A DNA stretch of 64,000 bases from Thermaurantimonas aggregans (GTDB lineage: Bacteria > Bacteroidota > Bacteroidia > Flavobacteriales > Schleiferiaceae), in assembly GCF_003851885.1 (NCBI RefSeq), contig NZ_BHZE01000001.1, forward strand, positions 62,001 to 126,000, given 5' to 3'. The notes below the pieces were generated by a model that was not told where the DNA came from, searched no databases, and worked only from the letters and a program-made list of their open reading frames with translations. Of this stretch, positions 8,776-17,495 are shown piece after piece. Positions within the stretch are counted from its first letter, which is position 1. Every line of letters starts with the position of its first letter. Both the position numbers and the translations under genes were made by a program.

Positions 8776-9375
8776 ATGACTAAGGTGCAGCTCTTTTTGA
8801 AAGGTCTGTCTTACAGCCAGACTCACTCCGGTGCCTATGCGCTGGTGCTTGGCGAAGATGAGCAAAACATCCGCCTGCCTATCATCATCGGCGGGTTTGA
8901 AGCTCAGAGCATTGCTATGGCTGTAGAAAACGAAATGAAGGTCCCTAGGCCTCTGACACACGACCTATTCAAAAAATTTGCAGAAACATTTGGAATAGAA
9001 ATCGTCGAAGTAGTCATCCATAAGCTTGAAGAAGGGGTATTTTACTCCTACATCGTTTGTACGATGGGCGACCGAGAAGAGATTCTCGACGCCCGTCCTT
9101 CAGATGCTGTTGCTTTGGCAATACGCTTTAATTGTCCGATTTACACAACAGAAGAAATTTTGGCTAAGGCCGGAGTGGTAATCGACGATCCGGACAAGCC
9201 CAAGTCAAAACCTGCTCAAAAGGCTACTAGCGATGAATCGTCTTCTTCAAACCTTAGCAATAAATCTATCGAACAACTCAAAAAAATGCTTCAAAAGGCC
9301 GTAGATGCTGAAGACTATGAATATGCGGCCCGCATCAGAGACGAAATGAGTAAAAGAGGGTATTCAGGAATGTAA
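8776..9375 (+). CDS. Bifunctional nuclease family protein (DUF151) with UvrB/UvrC motif
   Basis: A 199-residue protein. Residues 1-135 form the DUF151 (bifunctional nuclease) domain, with the typical IIIGGFEAQSIAMA and RPSDAVALAIRF motifs. A Ser/Lys-rich linker leads to a C-terminal UVR motif (about 160-195, LKKMLQKAVDAEDYEYAARIRDE), a helical hairpin used in UvrB/UvrC and Clp adaptor contacts. This domain pair is common in Bacteroidota and the family is assigned DNase/RNase activity; the cellular role is not established. A hairpin overlapping the stop codon may end its transcript. Confidence 0.9.
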   Translation: MTKVQLFLKGLSYSQTHSGAYALVLGEDEQNIRLPIIIGGFEAQSIAMAVENEMKVPRPLTHDLFKKFAETFGIEIVEVVIHKLEEGVFYSYIVCTMGDREEILDARPSDAVALAIRFNCPIYTTEEILAKAGVVIDDPDKPKSKPAQKATSDESSSSNLSNKSIEQLKKMLQKAVDAEDYEYAARIRDEMSKRGYSGM

Positions 9376-9405
9376 TATTTTGCCTTCTTTTGCATTCCTG
9401 TTTTT
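9365..9405 (+). terminator. Hairpin with T-run overlapping the stop of the DUF151 gene and abutting the next start
   Basis: CAGGAATG (9365-9372) and CATTCCTG (9393-9400) are perfect inverted repeats around a 20-base loop, followed by TTTTT. The form fits an intrinsic terminator for the upstream gene, but it ends 2 bases before the transporter ATG, so it could also act on that start. Confidence 0.5.
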
Positions 9406-9407
9406 AC

Positions 9408-10934
9408 ATGAACAAGAGCCACAGCCCAATGCAAAAAAGTATTGTGAAAATCACAGCGATTCTTTTCGCTGTATTTTTTTTGTTTTTAGTTCCCAAGTCA
9501 GCTGTTAGTAGATCTTCAGATACTTCTGCCATTGCTGTTCAAACCATAGAGCAAGAGGAAGTAGATTCACTAGCTGAAGGTCAAAAATTGGAAAAAAAGG
9601 ATTTATCGTCAGCCATTAAGTCCTTAGAATCAGATGGCTTTTCATTGACTTCGCTTGCGAGGGGTATTCTTGGGCTTACTGTTTTATTGATAATAGGCGC
9701 TTTATTTTCTAAGGATCGAAAGAACATCAATTGGGCATTAATTGCTAAAGGCCTTTTTATACAAATCGTAATAGCAGTATCTGTACTCAAGCTGCCATGG
9801 GTGCAGCAGGCGGTTGATTTTATTAGTCAAAAGTTTGTATTGCTGCTGTCTTTTACGCAAAACGGTGCAAAATTTCTCTTTGGCAGCATTATAGAAAATA
9901 CAGAATCTTTTGGCTTTATATTCGCTTTTCAGGTGCTTCCTACCGTAATCTTTTTTTCAGCACTTACAAGTCTTCTCTTCTATTACGGCATTTTACAAAA
10001 AGTCGTTTACGCCTTTGCCTGGTTTATGAAATATACACTTAAGCTTAGCGGTGCCGAAAGTTTATCAGCAGCAGGCAATATTTTTTTGGGTCAAACGGAG
10101 TCTCCCCTCCTTGTAAAGCCCTACATCAGTCGAATGACCCGCTCAGAGTTGCTTTGTGTGATGACCGGCGGAATGGCTACTATTGCTGGAGGAGTTTTGG
10201 CCGCTTATATCGGTTTTTTAGGTGGAAATGATCCAGTGCTTCAGGTGTTTTTTGCCAAGCATCTTATTACGGCATCTGTAATGGCGGCCCCCGGAGCAAT
10301 TGTCGCTTCTAAATTGCTTCTTCCAGAAACCGAAAAATTCTCGGAAGAGATGAACATAGAAAAGAGCAAAATCGGATCAAATGCCCTTGAAGCCATAGCC
10401 AATGGCACTACCGATGGTCTTCGCTTAGCTGTAAATGTGGCAGCGATGCTTTTGGTATTTATTTCAATGATCGCTTTGTTTAACTACATTCTGATGAACG
10501 CCATTGGCGAAATCGGCGGAATTAATGAAGGCATTCAAAAGCTTACCAACGGCCAGTACAAAGGACTTTCTCTACAATTCATTTTAGGTTACACCCTTGC
10601 ACCGCTCACGTGGCTCATGGGGGTAAATGGTCCTGACATTGTTTTGGTGGGTCAGTTGCTCGGCGAAAAATCCATTTTAAACGAGTTTGTAGCCTATGTA
10701 TCTATGAGCCAAATCATCCAGGCTGGTGGTTTTACAAATCCGAAGTCTATCGTAATTGCCACCTATATCCTGTGCGGATTTGCCAATTTTGCAAGCATTG
10801 GCATTCAGATTGGCGGGATTGGTGCCTTAGCCCCAAACAGAAAGAGCGATTTGAGCAAGTTGGGCATTTATGCGCTAATCGGCGGAAACCTCGCCTCCAT
10901 GTTTACTGCCACTATTGTAGGCATTTTGATTTAA
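9408..10934 (+). CDS. CNT-family nucleoside transporter (NupC-like)
   Basis: Concentrative nucleoside transporter in the inner membrane, importing nucleosides with Na+ or H+. About 508 residues from the ATG at 9408; an upstream TTG at 9390 lies inside a hairpin, and a second ATG is at 9429. A hydrophobic N-terminal segment resembling a signal sequence and an acidic stretch (about residues 40-75) precede the core. The core shows the CNT motifs SAAGNIFLGQTESPLL and GGMATIAGGVLAAY, then NGTTDGLRLAVNVAAM. The N-terminal addition makes it longer than E. coli NupC (about 400 residues). The upstream gene is functionally unrelated. Confidence 0.9.
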   Translation: MNKSHSPMQKSIVKITAILFAVFFLFLVPKSAVSRSSDTSAIAVQTIEQEEVDSLAEGQKLEKKDLSSAIKSLESDGFSLTSLARGILGLTVLLIIGALFSKDRKNINWALIAKGLFIQIVIAVSVLKLPWVQQAVDFISQKFVLLLSFTQNGAKFLFGSIIENTESFGFIFAFQVLPTVIFFSALTSLLFYYGILQKVVYAFAWFMKYTLKLSGAESLSAAGNIFLGQTESPLLVKPYISRMTRSELLCVMTGGMATIAGGVLAAYIGFLGGNDPVLQVFFAKHLITASVMAAPGAIVASKLLLPETEKFSEEMNIEKSKIGSNALEAIANGTTDGLRLAVNVAAMLLVFISMIALFNYILMNAIGEIGGINEGIQKLTNGQYKGLSLQFILGYTLAPLTWLMGVNGPDIVLVGQLLGEKSILNEFVAYVSMSQIIQAGGFTNPKSIVIATYILCGFANFASIGIQIGGIGALAPNRKSDLSKLGIYALIGGNLASMFTATIVGILI

Positions 10935-10970
10935 AAGACATAGCCGCTTTTAAATTTCATTAATAAATCT

Positions 10971-11014
10971 AAAACATTTCCATTAGATTTACCGCCACTA
11001 ATGTGAAATGTTTT
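10971..11014 (+). repeat. Long inverted repeat just upstream of the aminopeptidase start
   Basis: The arms 10971-10986 and 10998-11014 pair at 16 positions with one bulged base around an 11-base loop, and end 3 bases before the ATG at 11018. In RNA this would be a stable stem directly in front of the start. It could be a terminator for the transporter gene (TTTTG follows) or a translation-control element. Confidence 0.55.
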
Positions 11015-11017
11015 GTT

Positions 11018-12487
11018 ATGAATGTCCACTTCTCTGATCATTTTCCTTCAGAAGTTACATTGTGTTTTGTTCCAATAGGCAATGATGATCAAGATCTCAC
11101 AGTTCTTTTAGAGCGTTTCGGAATAAACAGCACTAATTTCAGTGAATTTTTATCAAAGAAAACGACCAGAGAATTTACTACAGTCACAGGTTCGGTACTT
11201 TACGTCTTTCTAAAGACAGATGCATCAGAAGCGTTTGTGCCCGTGATGCAAAAATTTCGCAAAGCTGCGAGAAATTACAAGGATTTTCCTACCAAATCCT
11301 GGGTGTTGAGTCTTTTGCACATACAGTCATCAGATACTTGCGAAAAACTTGCTCAGGCGTTTATTCACGGTCTCATTACTTCAACCCAAAACATTGGAAA
11401 AAACAAAACAATCATTGACTTCGAGCACAGCCTATGTGAAAAGGATGCCTCATTAACTGTGGTATCTGCGTATTCTGAGCAATTAAAATCCAAGACTGAA
11501 GAATTCAAAAACTTAGCGAAGGCCCACCTCACTGCTATGAATCTAGGCAATGCTCCATCGAACAAAAAAGATGTAAACTACATGGCGGCTTACTGTGAAG
11601 TATTGGCCAGAAAGACAGGTGTCGAAATCGAAATTTTTCACAAAGAACGCCTTGAGATCGAAGGCTTTAGGGCGCTGCTAGCTGTGAATAGAGGAAGTGA
11701 GTATCCTGCAAAATTTATCTTGCTCAAATACAATATGTCGGCTACTGATCGTCCACTTGTAGCATTGGTGGGCAAGGGGGTGCTTTTCGATACCGGAGGC
11801 ATTAATCTTAAGCCATCCGATAATTTGTTTCTGATGAAAAGCGATATGTGTGGTGCTGCCGCAGTGCTCAGCGCAATAGAGGCTGTGGCACATTCGAAAT
11901 TGAACATTAGACTTTTAGTGGCTGTGCCCCTTACTGATAATGCGATTGATGCCAAAAGCACCAAACCTGGAGATGTCATTGGTTCTTACAACGGCAAAAC
12001 CATTGAAGTCATTGATACCGATGCTGAGGGCCGCCTTTGCCTGGCCGATGCGATAAGTTATGTGTGTAGAAATTATTCGCCAGATTATCTCATTGATATT
12101 GCTACGCTCACCGGTTCGGCTGCCAGGGCCTTAGGACAGCACTACGCAGCACTATTTTCAAATTCCGATGAACTAACTGCCTCCCTTTTGCAGATCGGAA
12201 AGAACACCGGCGAAAAAGTGTGGCCCATGCCGCTAGACGAAGATTATCGTGAAGATTTGCACTCTGATATCGCCGATTTAGCAAATTACTCTAACAAGCC
12301 TACTGCTGGTGCTATTAGTGCAGCACTCTTCTTACAAGAGTTTGTAGAAAAGACTCGGCACTGGGCTCATATCGACATTGCCGGTACGGCTTACACTTCT
12401 TCAGAATTCGGCAAGCAGCGAAACGCATCTGGTTTTGGGGTGGTTTTATTGTATCACTTGATTAAGAACATTTCAGAAAACGCGTAA
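11018..12487 (+). CDS. pepA: Leucyl aminopeptidase (M17 family)
   Basis: Cytoplasmic two-metal aminopeptidase releasing N-terminal residues, normally a hexamer, about 489 residues. The N-terminal domain (1-160) is divergent. The catalytic domain contains VGKGVLFDTGGINLKPS, MKSDMCGAA and DTDAEGRLCLADA, which supply the metal ligands (Lys, Asp, Asp, Asp, Glu) and the active-site Lys and Arg. The usual NTDAEGRL reads DTDAEGRL, a common variant. A GTG at 11003 is in frame but falls in the right arm of a hairpin, so the ATG at 11018 is preferred. The ATP-grasp gene follows 11 bases later, suggesting a shared role in peptide metabolism. Confidence 0.93.
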   Translation: MNVHFSDHFPSEVTLCFVPIGNDDQDLTVLLERFGINSTNFSEFLSKKTTREFTTVTGSVLYVFLKTDASEAFVPVMQKFRKAARNYKDFPTKSWVLSLLHIQSSDTCEKLAQAFIHGLITSTQNIGKNKTIIDFEHSLCEKDASLTVVSAYSEQLKSKTEEFKNLAKAHLTAMNLGNAPSNKKDVNYMAAYCEVLARKTGVEIEIFHKERLEIEGFRALLAVNRGSEYPAKFILLKYNMSATDRPLVALVGKGVLFDTGGINLKPSDNLFLMKSDMCGAAAVLSAIEAVAHSKLNIRLLVAVPLTDNAIDAKSTKPGDVIGSYNGKTIEVIDTDAEGRLCLADAISYVCRNYSPDYLIDIATLTGSAARALGQHYAALFSNSDELTASLLQIGKNTGEKVWPMPLDEDYREDLHSDIADLANYSNKPTAGAISAALFLQEFVEKTRHWAHIDIAGTAYTSSEFGKQRNASGFGVVLLYHLIKNISENA

Positions 12488-12498
12488 AATTCTCAACA

Positions 12499-13710
12499 AT
12501 GAAAAAGTATACCTTTCTCTGCATTACTTTTTACTACAAAGGCGTAGAATTTCTGAAACAGTGTAAAAAAGAAGGCAACACTGTTTTTCTGCTCACCAAA
12601 AAGAAACTCGAAAACAAGCCTTGGCCTTGGGAGAGCATCGATGATGTTTTTTATATGGAAAACGATGAAAACACCCCTGAAAACATTGCAAACATCATTT
12701 TAGGTGTAGCCTGGCTCATGCGAAAGCACAAAATAGACCGCGTCGTAGCCCTTGACGATTTTGATGTAGAAAAGGCTGCAGCCATACGTGAGGAATTTCG
12801 CATTCCTGGCATGGGACAGACTACAGCCCGCTATTTCAGAGACAAGTTGGCTATGCGGATACAAGCCCGCGATGCCGGTTTGAGAGTTCCGGCCTTCTCC
12901 CCCCTTTTTAACGACGATGAAATCAATCACTATGCAGACACCATTCCAGCACCTTGGTTGGTAAAGCCTAGAAGCGAAGCTTCAGCTACAGGCATCAAAA
13001 AAGTGTACGATAAGCAACAATTGTGGGATGTAATAAACAACTTAGGCGATCGCAGGCATATGTTTCTTGTAGAGCAATTTAAGCCTGGAGATGTTTATCA
13101 TGTCGATGCTCTAACTGTAGGAGGCAAGATGCTCTTTAATTGGACATCAAAATATCTCGCTACCCCATTTGACGTAGCGCATGGAGCTGGAATCTTTCGT
13201 TCGATGACCTTAGAGCACAACTCTGCTGACGACAAGGTGCTAAAAAAGTTCAATTCAGAAGTGATGAAAGCCTTTGGCATGCGAAACAGTGCTTCTCACA
13301 CAGAATATATCAAGTGCTATGAAGACGGACAATTTTACTTTCTCGAAACATCTGCTCGAGTAGGTGGCGCCCATTTAGGTACAATGGTAGAAGCAGCCTC
13401 GGGCATTAATCTTTGGAGCGAATGGGCAAGATTAGAATCTTGCCTGCTGCGTGGTGAAACCTATGAGTTGCCTCCCGTTAAAAAGCACTACTCAGGCATA
13501 TTAATTTCTCTTGCCCGACAAAAACATCCAGATATGTCGCCCTTCAATGACCCTGAAGTGTACTGTCACATACCCGAAGAGCACCATGTGGCTCTCATCG
13601 TACATTCTGAAAAGCAAGGTAGAGTTTTAGAGCTTCTGGATAAATATGCAGCAATCGTAAAAGAACACTACCACGCCTCAGCCCCAGTGCCAGATAAACC
13701 TTCGCACTAA
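12499..13710 (+). CDS. ATP-grasp domain ligase of unknown substrate
   Basis: A 403-residue ATP-grasp enzyme. The N-terminal part (1-110) is a pre-ATP-grasp Rossmann-like domain. The ATP-grasp core follows (about 115-310): RDKLAMRIQARDAGLRVP, the nucleotide-binding lysine in PWLVKPRSEASATGIKKV, and the metal-binding end FYFLETSARVGGAHLG. Family members join a carboxylate to an amine or thiol through an acyl-phosphate (for example dipeptide ligases, carnosine synthase, carbamoyl-phosphate synthase). The substrate is not recognisable. The pairing with an aminopeptidase hints at peptides or amino acids, which is inference only. Confidence 0.85.
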   Translation: MKKYTFLCITFYYKGVEFLKQCKKEGNTVFLLTKKKLENKPWPWESIDDVFYMENDENTPENIANIILGVAWLMRKHKIDRVVALDDFDVEKAAAIREEFRIPGMGQTTARYFRDKLAMRIQARDAGLRVPAFSPLFNDDEINHYADTIPAPWLVKPRSEASATGIKKVYDKQQLWDVINNLGDRRHMFLVEQFKPGDVYHVDALTVGGKMLFNWTSKYLATPFDVAHGAGIFRSMTLEHNSADDKVLKKFNSEVMKAFGMRNSASHTEYIKCYEDGQFYFLETSARVGGAHLGTMVEAASGINLWSEWARLESCLLRGETYELPPVKKHYSGILISLARQKHPDMSPFNDPEVYCHIPEEHHVALIVHSEKQGRVLELLDKYAAIVKEHYHASAPVPDKPSH

Positions 13711-13731
13711 GAGGAATTTAGGCTTTGCTAT

Positions 13732-14496
13732 TTAAGTGGTTTTTATATCGCTCATTGCCTTCATGAAGTCCGAAAACTTTTCGGTAGAAATACCAACGGA
13801 ATCTCCGTTTTTCATTTTAATCGATCCACCATCAGCCCGCACGTATTCGTGTACGTGATTAAGGTTCACCAGATAACTCTTATGTGTACGCATAAAGTGC
13901 GGATGCTTCGAAAAAATTTCGTCGTAATACTTCAGCGACTTGCTTGAATAGATGCTTTCGTTGTTCCCGTACACTACGCGTGAGTAAGCCCCATCGGCCT
14001 GTATGTAGTGGATTTGATCTACATCGATGTAGCGTATAATCGAGGTAGTACTTACCGCTAACTTTTTTGGATTGCTGTTTTGAAAGTTGCTAACCAATAC
14101 GTCGTACTTTCGGAAAATTTTTTCTTCCAATCCCATATAGCGATCCACGGCTTCTTTGAGCTCATAGGCTTCGATGGGTTTAAGGAGGTAGTCAACGGCA
14201 CTGAGTTTAAAAGCCTGAATGGCATACTGATGATACGCTGTGGTGAAGATGATGTGAAAGTCGATTTCGTCTGAGTTAAAAAAGTTCAACAACTCTAATC
14301 CACTGTGGCCGGGCATCTCTATATCTAAAAAAACCAAATCGGGTTTTAATTTATTGATAGACTTGACAGCCGAAGGGATGTCTTCGCACATATCAACGAG
14401 TTGCACATCAGGGGTATTCTCAGTTATCAAACCTTGTAACAATTGTCTGGCCATAGGTTCATCGTCAACGATGATGGCCCGAATTGGCTTTCTCAT
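13732..14496 (-). CDS. LytTR-family response regulator
   Basis: A 254-residue cytoplasmic transcription regulator. The receiver domain (1-120) carries the acidic pair DDE at residues 11-13, the phospho-acceptor D58 (LVFLDIEMPGH) and K107-type switch residue (DYLLKPIEAYE). The LytTR DNA-binding domain (about 145-245) shows IRYIDVDQIHYIQADGAYSRV and the FMRTHKSYLVNLNHV motif. Its start overlaps the stop of the kinase gene by 4 bases, so the pair is translationally coupled. Targets are unknown. Confidence 0.94.
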   Translation of the reverse strand: MRKPIRAIIVDDEPMARQLLQGLITENTPDVQLVDMCEDIPSAVKSINKLKPDLVFLDIEMPGHSGLELLNFFNSDEIDFHIIFTTAYHQYAIQAFKLSAVDYLLKPIEAYELKEAVDRYMGLEEKIFRKYDVLVSNFQNSNPKKLAVSTTSIIRYIDVDQIHYIQADGAYSRVVYGNNESIYSSKSLKYYDEIFSKHPHFMRTHKSYLVNLNHVHEYVRADGGSIKMKNGDSVGISTEKFSDFMKAMSDIKTT

Positions 14497-17363
14497 GCAG
14501 TATATGGAATTAAAATTCTAACACGTGTTCCTTTGGAAATATGGTTTTGATCAAAAAGCTCTTCGATTTCAATTTTATAATTTCCCCCTTTAATTTTATT
14601 TAACAAGACAATTCTTTTATCATTTGCTAAAGACGAGAAGGACTTATGAGCAAAGGATTTCTTCGAATTGATTTCTTGACTCTTTGTTAGACCAATGCCG
14701 TTGTCGGTGATTTCAACAGCTATTTGATTGTCTGAAATTTTTTGAATGTATATTCTCAAAAACTTCTCACCTTTTTTATGTAACAATCCGTGTTTTATAG
14801 CATTCTCTACGTAAGGCTGTATTAACATTGTAGGTATATAGATACTTTCTGTATCTATGTCGTCACATGTACAGATGTCAAATTCAAAGTTGTTTACAAA
14901 GCGCATTTTTTCTAGTTCAAGATATATAGCAATTGTCTTCAGCTCGCTAGCTAAGTCTATTTGTTCGGCCTCTGAATTTTCAAGGATTAGACGTGTTAAC
15001 TTACTAAATTTTGAGAGATATTGGGTAGCACTTAGTTTGTCGTTGGCGTAAATAAAGGCTTGGATGGTGTTTAATGCATTAAAGAAAAAATGTGGATTCA
15101 TTTGTGCTTTAATGGATTTTAAGGTCATTAATGCCAGATTTTTTTCAATCTCTGCTTTTTCAGTCACAAGCTTGTTTTTTTTGCTAAGCAATCGAATTTG
15201 CCATAGTACATAAAGAACAAACAAAATCAAAATAAAAAATTGAAACAGTATTAAAAACCAGGTTTGTTTGTAAATAGGCGTTGTAACAATAATATTAAAG
15301 GCTTTTATGATATCTAACTTCCCAAATTCTTTTATGGCAAAATCAATGGTATATTTATCGGGTTTTAGCGACGGAAAAAGCAAATAATCAGTACCTGAAA
15401 GTATCGGATTCCATTGCCCCTGGTTGATGCGATAATAGAGCCTCGATGTTGAGCGTTTGTCTAAATTCAGAAAAGTGTAGTTTACTCGTACATCTTGTCC
15501 TTTCTCGTATTTTATCTCAATGTTTTCAGTGTCGTTTGGCCTTTTCCCATTAACATGGTTTATGATGATTTTTTTTGGAAAATTTATTCTTCTTTCACTT
15601 ATGTTGTTTATGTAACTCAAGTGGGAATTCGAAATTTCCAAAAAAATGTCGTTAAATTTATATATGTATTTAATGTTTTGATTTGAGACAAGGTCTGTTT
15701 CTACTGGCTTACCTTCTTTTAACTCATAAATCCGATTAAAAATTAAAAAAAATATGGAATTATTGCTAAGAATAAATCGAACATCATTTTTCGAATAGGG
15801 TATTTTAATCGGATTAAAGATATTTCTTTTATAATCGTATTTGTATAGTTGATTTTTAAAGTCAATTCCATAAATATCATCCTTTATTTGAAATAATTCT
15901 TTCAAAAATAAATTTGGGTTGGGTGCTGAAATGTCACCGTTACTTCCAGCTATTATTACTCCAGTGTTTGTTGAAATAAAAATTTTTTTATGAATTGATG
16001 AGAATATTACATCTCTATTTCTATACAAATTTGTAAACTTTCGAAATTTGTTTACTTTTTCAGATGCATCGTATAAGGAATCCCAAATAGATTTTTTTAA
16101 TGGATTAAATACATGTTCCAAAAAACCATTTCCACCTGTCGCTGTTACAAAATAGTATTTATCATCAATTATGGTCACACTTTTAGGCGCTACATTTTCA
16201 ACACTAAATATCTCCCGACCATCAGGATGAATAATTTTAACTTCATTGTTGAGAATTATTACAAATTCATTGTAATTTGGGTTAAAAATAAAATGATTTA
16301 TCTGCCTTTTATACACATCTGCATATAGCAATTTTGATTTTTTGTTTGTAATATCAAATTCAAATATCTTTCCTAATCCAGTGGCAAGAAATATTTTATT
16401 TTGAGTAAATATCGTACTTGTGAAATTTTCTTTTAAGTTATGGAAATATTTAATGTCGTTTTCATTGGGAATAATTAGAATGCCTGCGTTAAGGGTACTT
16501 GCTATAAGTTGTCCATAGTTGTCAAAAAATGTTTTCGAAAATTTATAATCGGTCATTAAATAATTTTTTTTATTTCTTTCTTGTATTTGAAGCCCGAGAT
16601 TAGTTGAAATGTAATAAGTATTGTTTTTCAGATCAATCCAATTTATTCTAACTACATCTGAATAAAAAAGTATTTTAGTTGTATCGGCTAGTTTATAAAC
16701 TTCATATGATATATCCGACTTGGTTTGATAAAAAAGTTCATTATCATTTGTAAATATCGAGATGATTCCAGGCCGTGTATCTAAAGTATCTATTTTTTTA
16801 AAATCTACATTAATTCTAAAAATTCCATTTCCAGAAATATAATAAGAATTTTTAAAAAATACTATTGAAGATATTTCCGCATTTGGTAAAAATAGTTGAT
16901 CAATAATATTCAGTGTTTTTAAATTTACTTTTACCAATGAATTTCCATTGTAAAATGTTAAAATGCTATCAATTATCCTGAATGTAGTGAAATTTTTTGC
17001 TTTAAAATGTTGAAGAGTTTTAACCGTATCGTTTTCTACGTAGAATAAATGACCATCAAATGATTGATACCATACACGTCCTCTATAATCGAATTGAATA
17101 CAACTACCAGATTTATTTATATTATCGGTGTAGATAAATGATAAAAATTTGTTTCCATCAAATCGTTGTATGCCTTCATCGGTAGTTATCCATAAAAATC
17201 CATTATAATCAAGGCTTATATCGTATGCTGTATTATCGTGCAGTCCTTTTGAAACATCAAATCGCTCGTGTATGGGGATTTGTGATTTAAGATTTAAACT
17301 GATAAGATTTGGTAAAAGCAGTAAAAGAGTTATGGAAAAATGTGAAGAATAAAATTTTGACAT
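14493..17363 (-). CDS. Two-component sensor with propeller domain and LytS-type kinase
   Basis: A 956-residue membrane histidine kinase. A signal segment (about 8-28) leads to a large periplasmic part with two-component propeller repeats (DISLDYNGFLWITTDEGIQRFDG near residue 47 is a classical unit) and a Y_Y_Y-like domain before the membrane. One membrane helix near residue 710 (WFLILFQFFILILFVLYVLW) is followed by a His_kinase domain with phospho-acceptor H758 (AQMNPHFFFNALNTIQ) and an HATPase domain (YVENAIKHGL). The propeller repeats are more degenerate than in polysaccharide-sensing hybrid kinases. The gene is strikingly AT-rich. It is divergent from glycyl-tRNA synthetase and coupled to the LytTR regulator; no target genes adjoin. 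Confidence 0.9.
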   Translation of the reverse strand: MSKFYSSHFSITLLLLLPNLISLNLKSQIPIHERFDVSKGLHDNTAYDISLDYNGFLWITTDEGIQRFDGNKFLSFIYTDNINKSGSCIQFDYRGRVWYQSFDGHLFYVENDTVKTLQHFKAKNFTTFRIIDSILTFYNGNSLVKVNLKTLNIIDQLFLPNAEISSIVFFKNSYYISGNGIFRINVDFKKIDTLDTRPGIISIFTNDNELFYQTKSDISYEVYKLADTTKILFYSDVVRINWIDLKNNTYYISTNLGLQIQERNKKNYLMTDYKFSKTFFDNYGQLIASTLNAGILIIPNENDIKYFHNLKENFTSTIFTQNKIFLATGLGKIFEFDITNKKSKLLYADVYKRQINHFIFNPNYNEFVIILNNEVKIIHPDGREIFSVENVAPKSVTIIDDKYYFVTATGGNGFLEHVFNPLKKSIWDSLYDASEKVNKFRKFTNLYRNRDVIFSSIHKKIFISTNTGVIIAGSNGDISAPNPNLFLKELFQIKDDIYGIDFKNQLYKYDYKRNIFNPIKIPYSKNDVRFILSNNSIFFLIFNRIYELKEGKPVETDLVSNQNIKYIYKFNDIFLEISNSHLSYINNISERRINFPKKIIINHVNGKRPNDTENIEIKYEKGQDVRVNYTFLNLDKRSTSRLYYRINQGQWNPILSGTDYLLFPSLKPDKYTIDFAIKEFGKLDIIKAFNIIVTTPIYKQTWFLILFQFFILILFVLYVLWQIRLLSKKNKLVTEKAEIEKNLALMTLKSIKAQMNPHFFFNALNTIQAFIYANDKLSATQYLSKFSKLTRLILENSEAEQIDLASELKTIAIYLELEKMRFVNNFEFDICTCDDIDTESIYIPTMLIQPYVENAIKHGLLHKKGEKFLRIYIQKISDNQIAVEITDNGIGLTKSQEINSKKSFAHKSFSSLANDKRIVLLNKIKGGNYKIEIEELFDQNHISKGTRVRILIPYTA

Positions 17364-17462
17364 GAAAAAAATAAAAAACTTTGATAGATATGTTTGGTGT
17401 CTTAAAAGAATGTAATATGCAAATATTAAAACACTTTTGGTAATTGGCTCACATTAAATTTA

Positions 17463-17470
17463 TAGTTTTG
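17463..17470 (+). promoter_or_regulatory. -7 promoter box for glycyl-tRNA synthetase
   Basis: TAGTTTTG is an exact TAnnTTTG match, 26 bases before the ATG at 17496. Confidence 0.5.
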
Positions 17471-17495
17471 CCGTCTGACTTTATTAAAGACAAGA

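Noticed and set aside
10772-10963. A 63-codon plus-strand frame with several Cys and His residues
   Set aside because: It overlaps the end of the nucleoside transporter gene in another frame; the Cys/His run is a shadow of that coding sequence.
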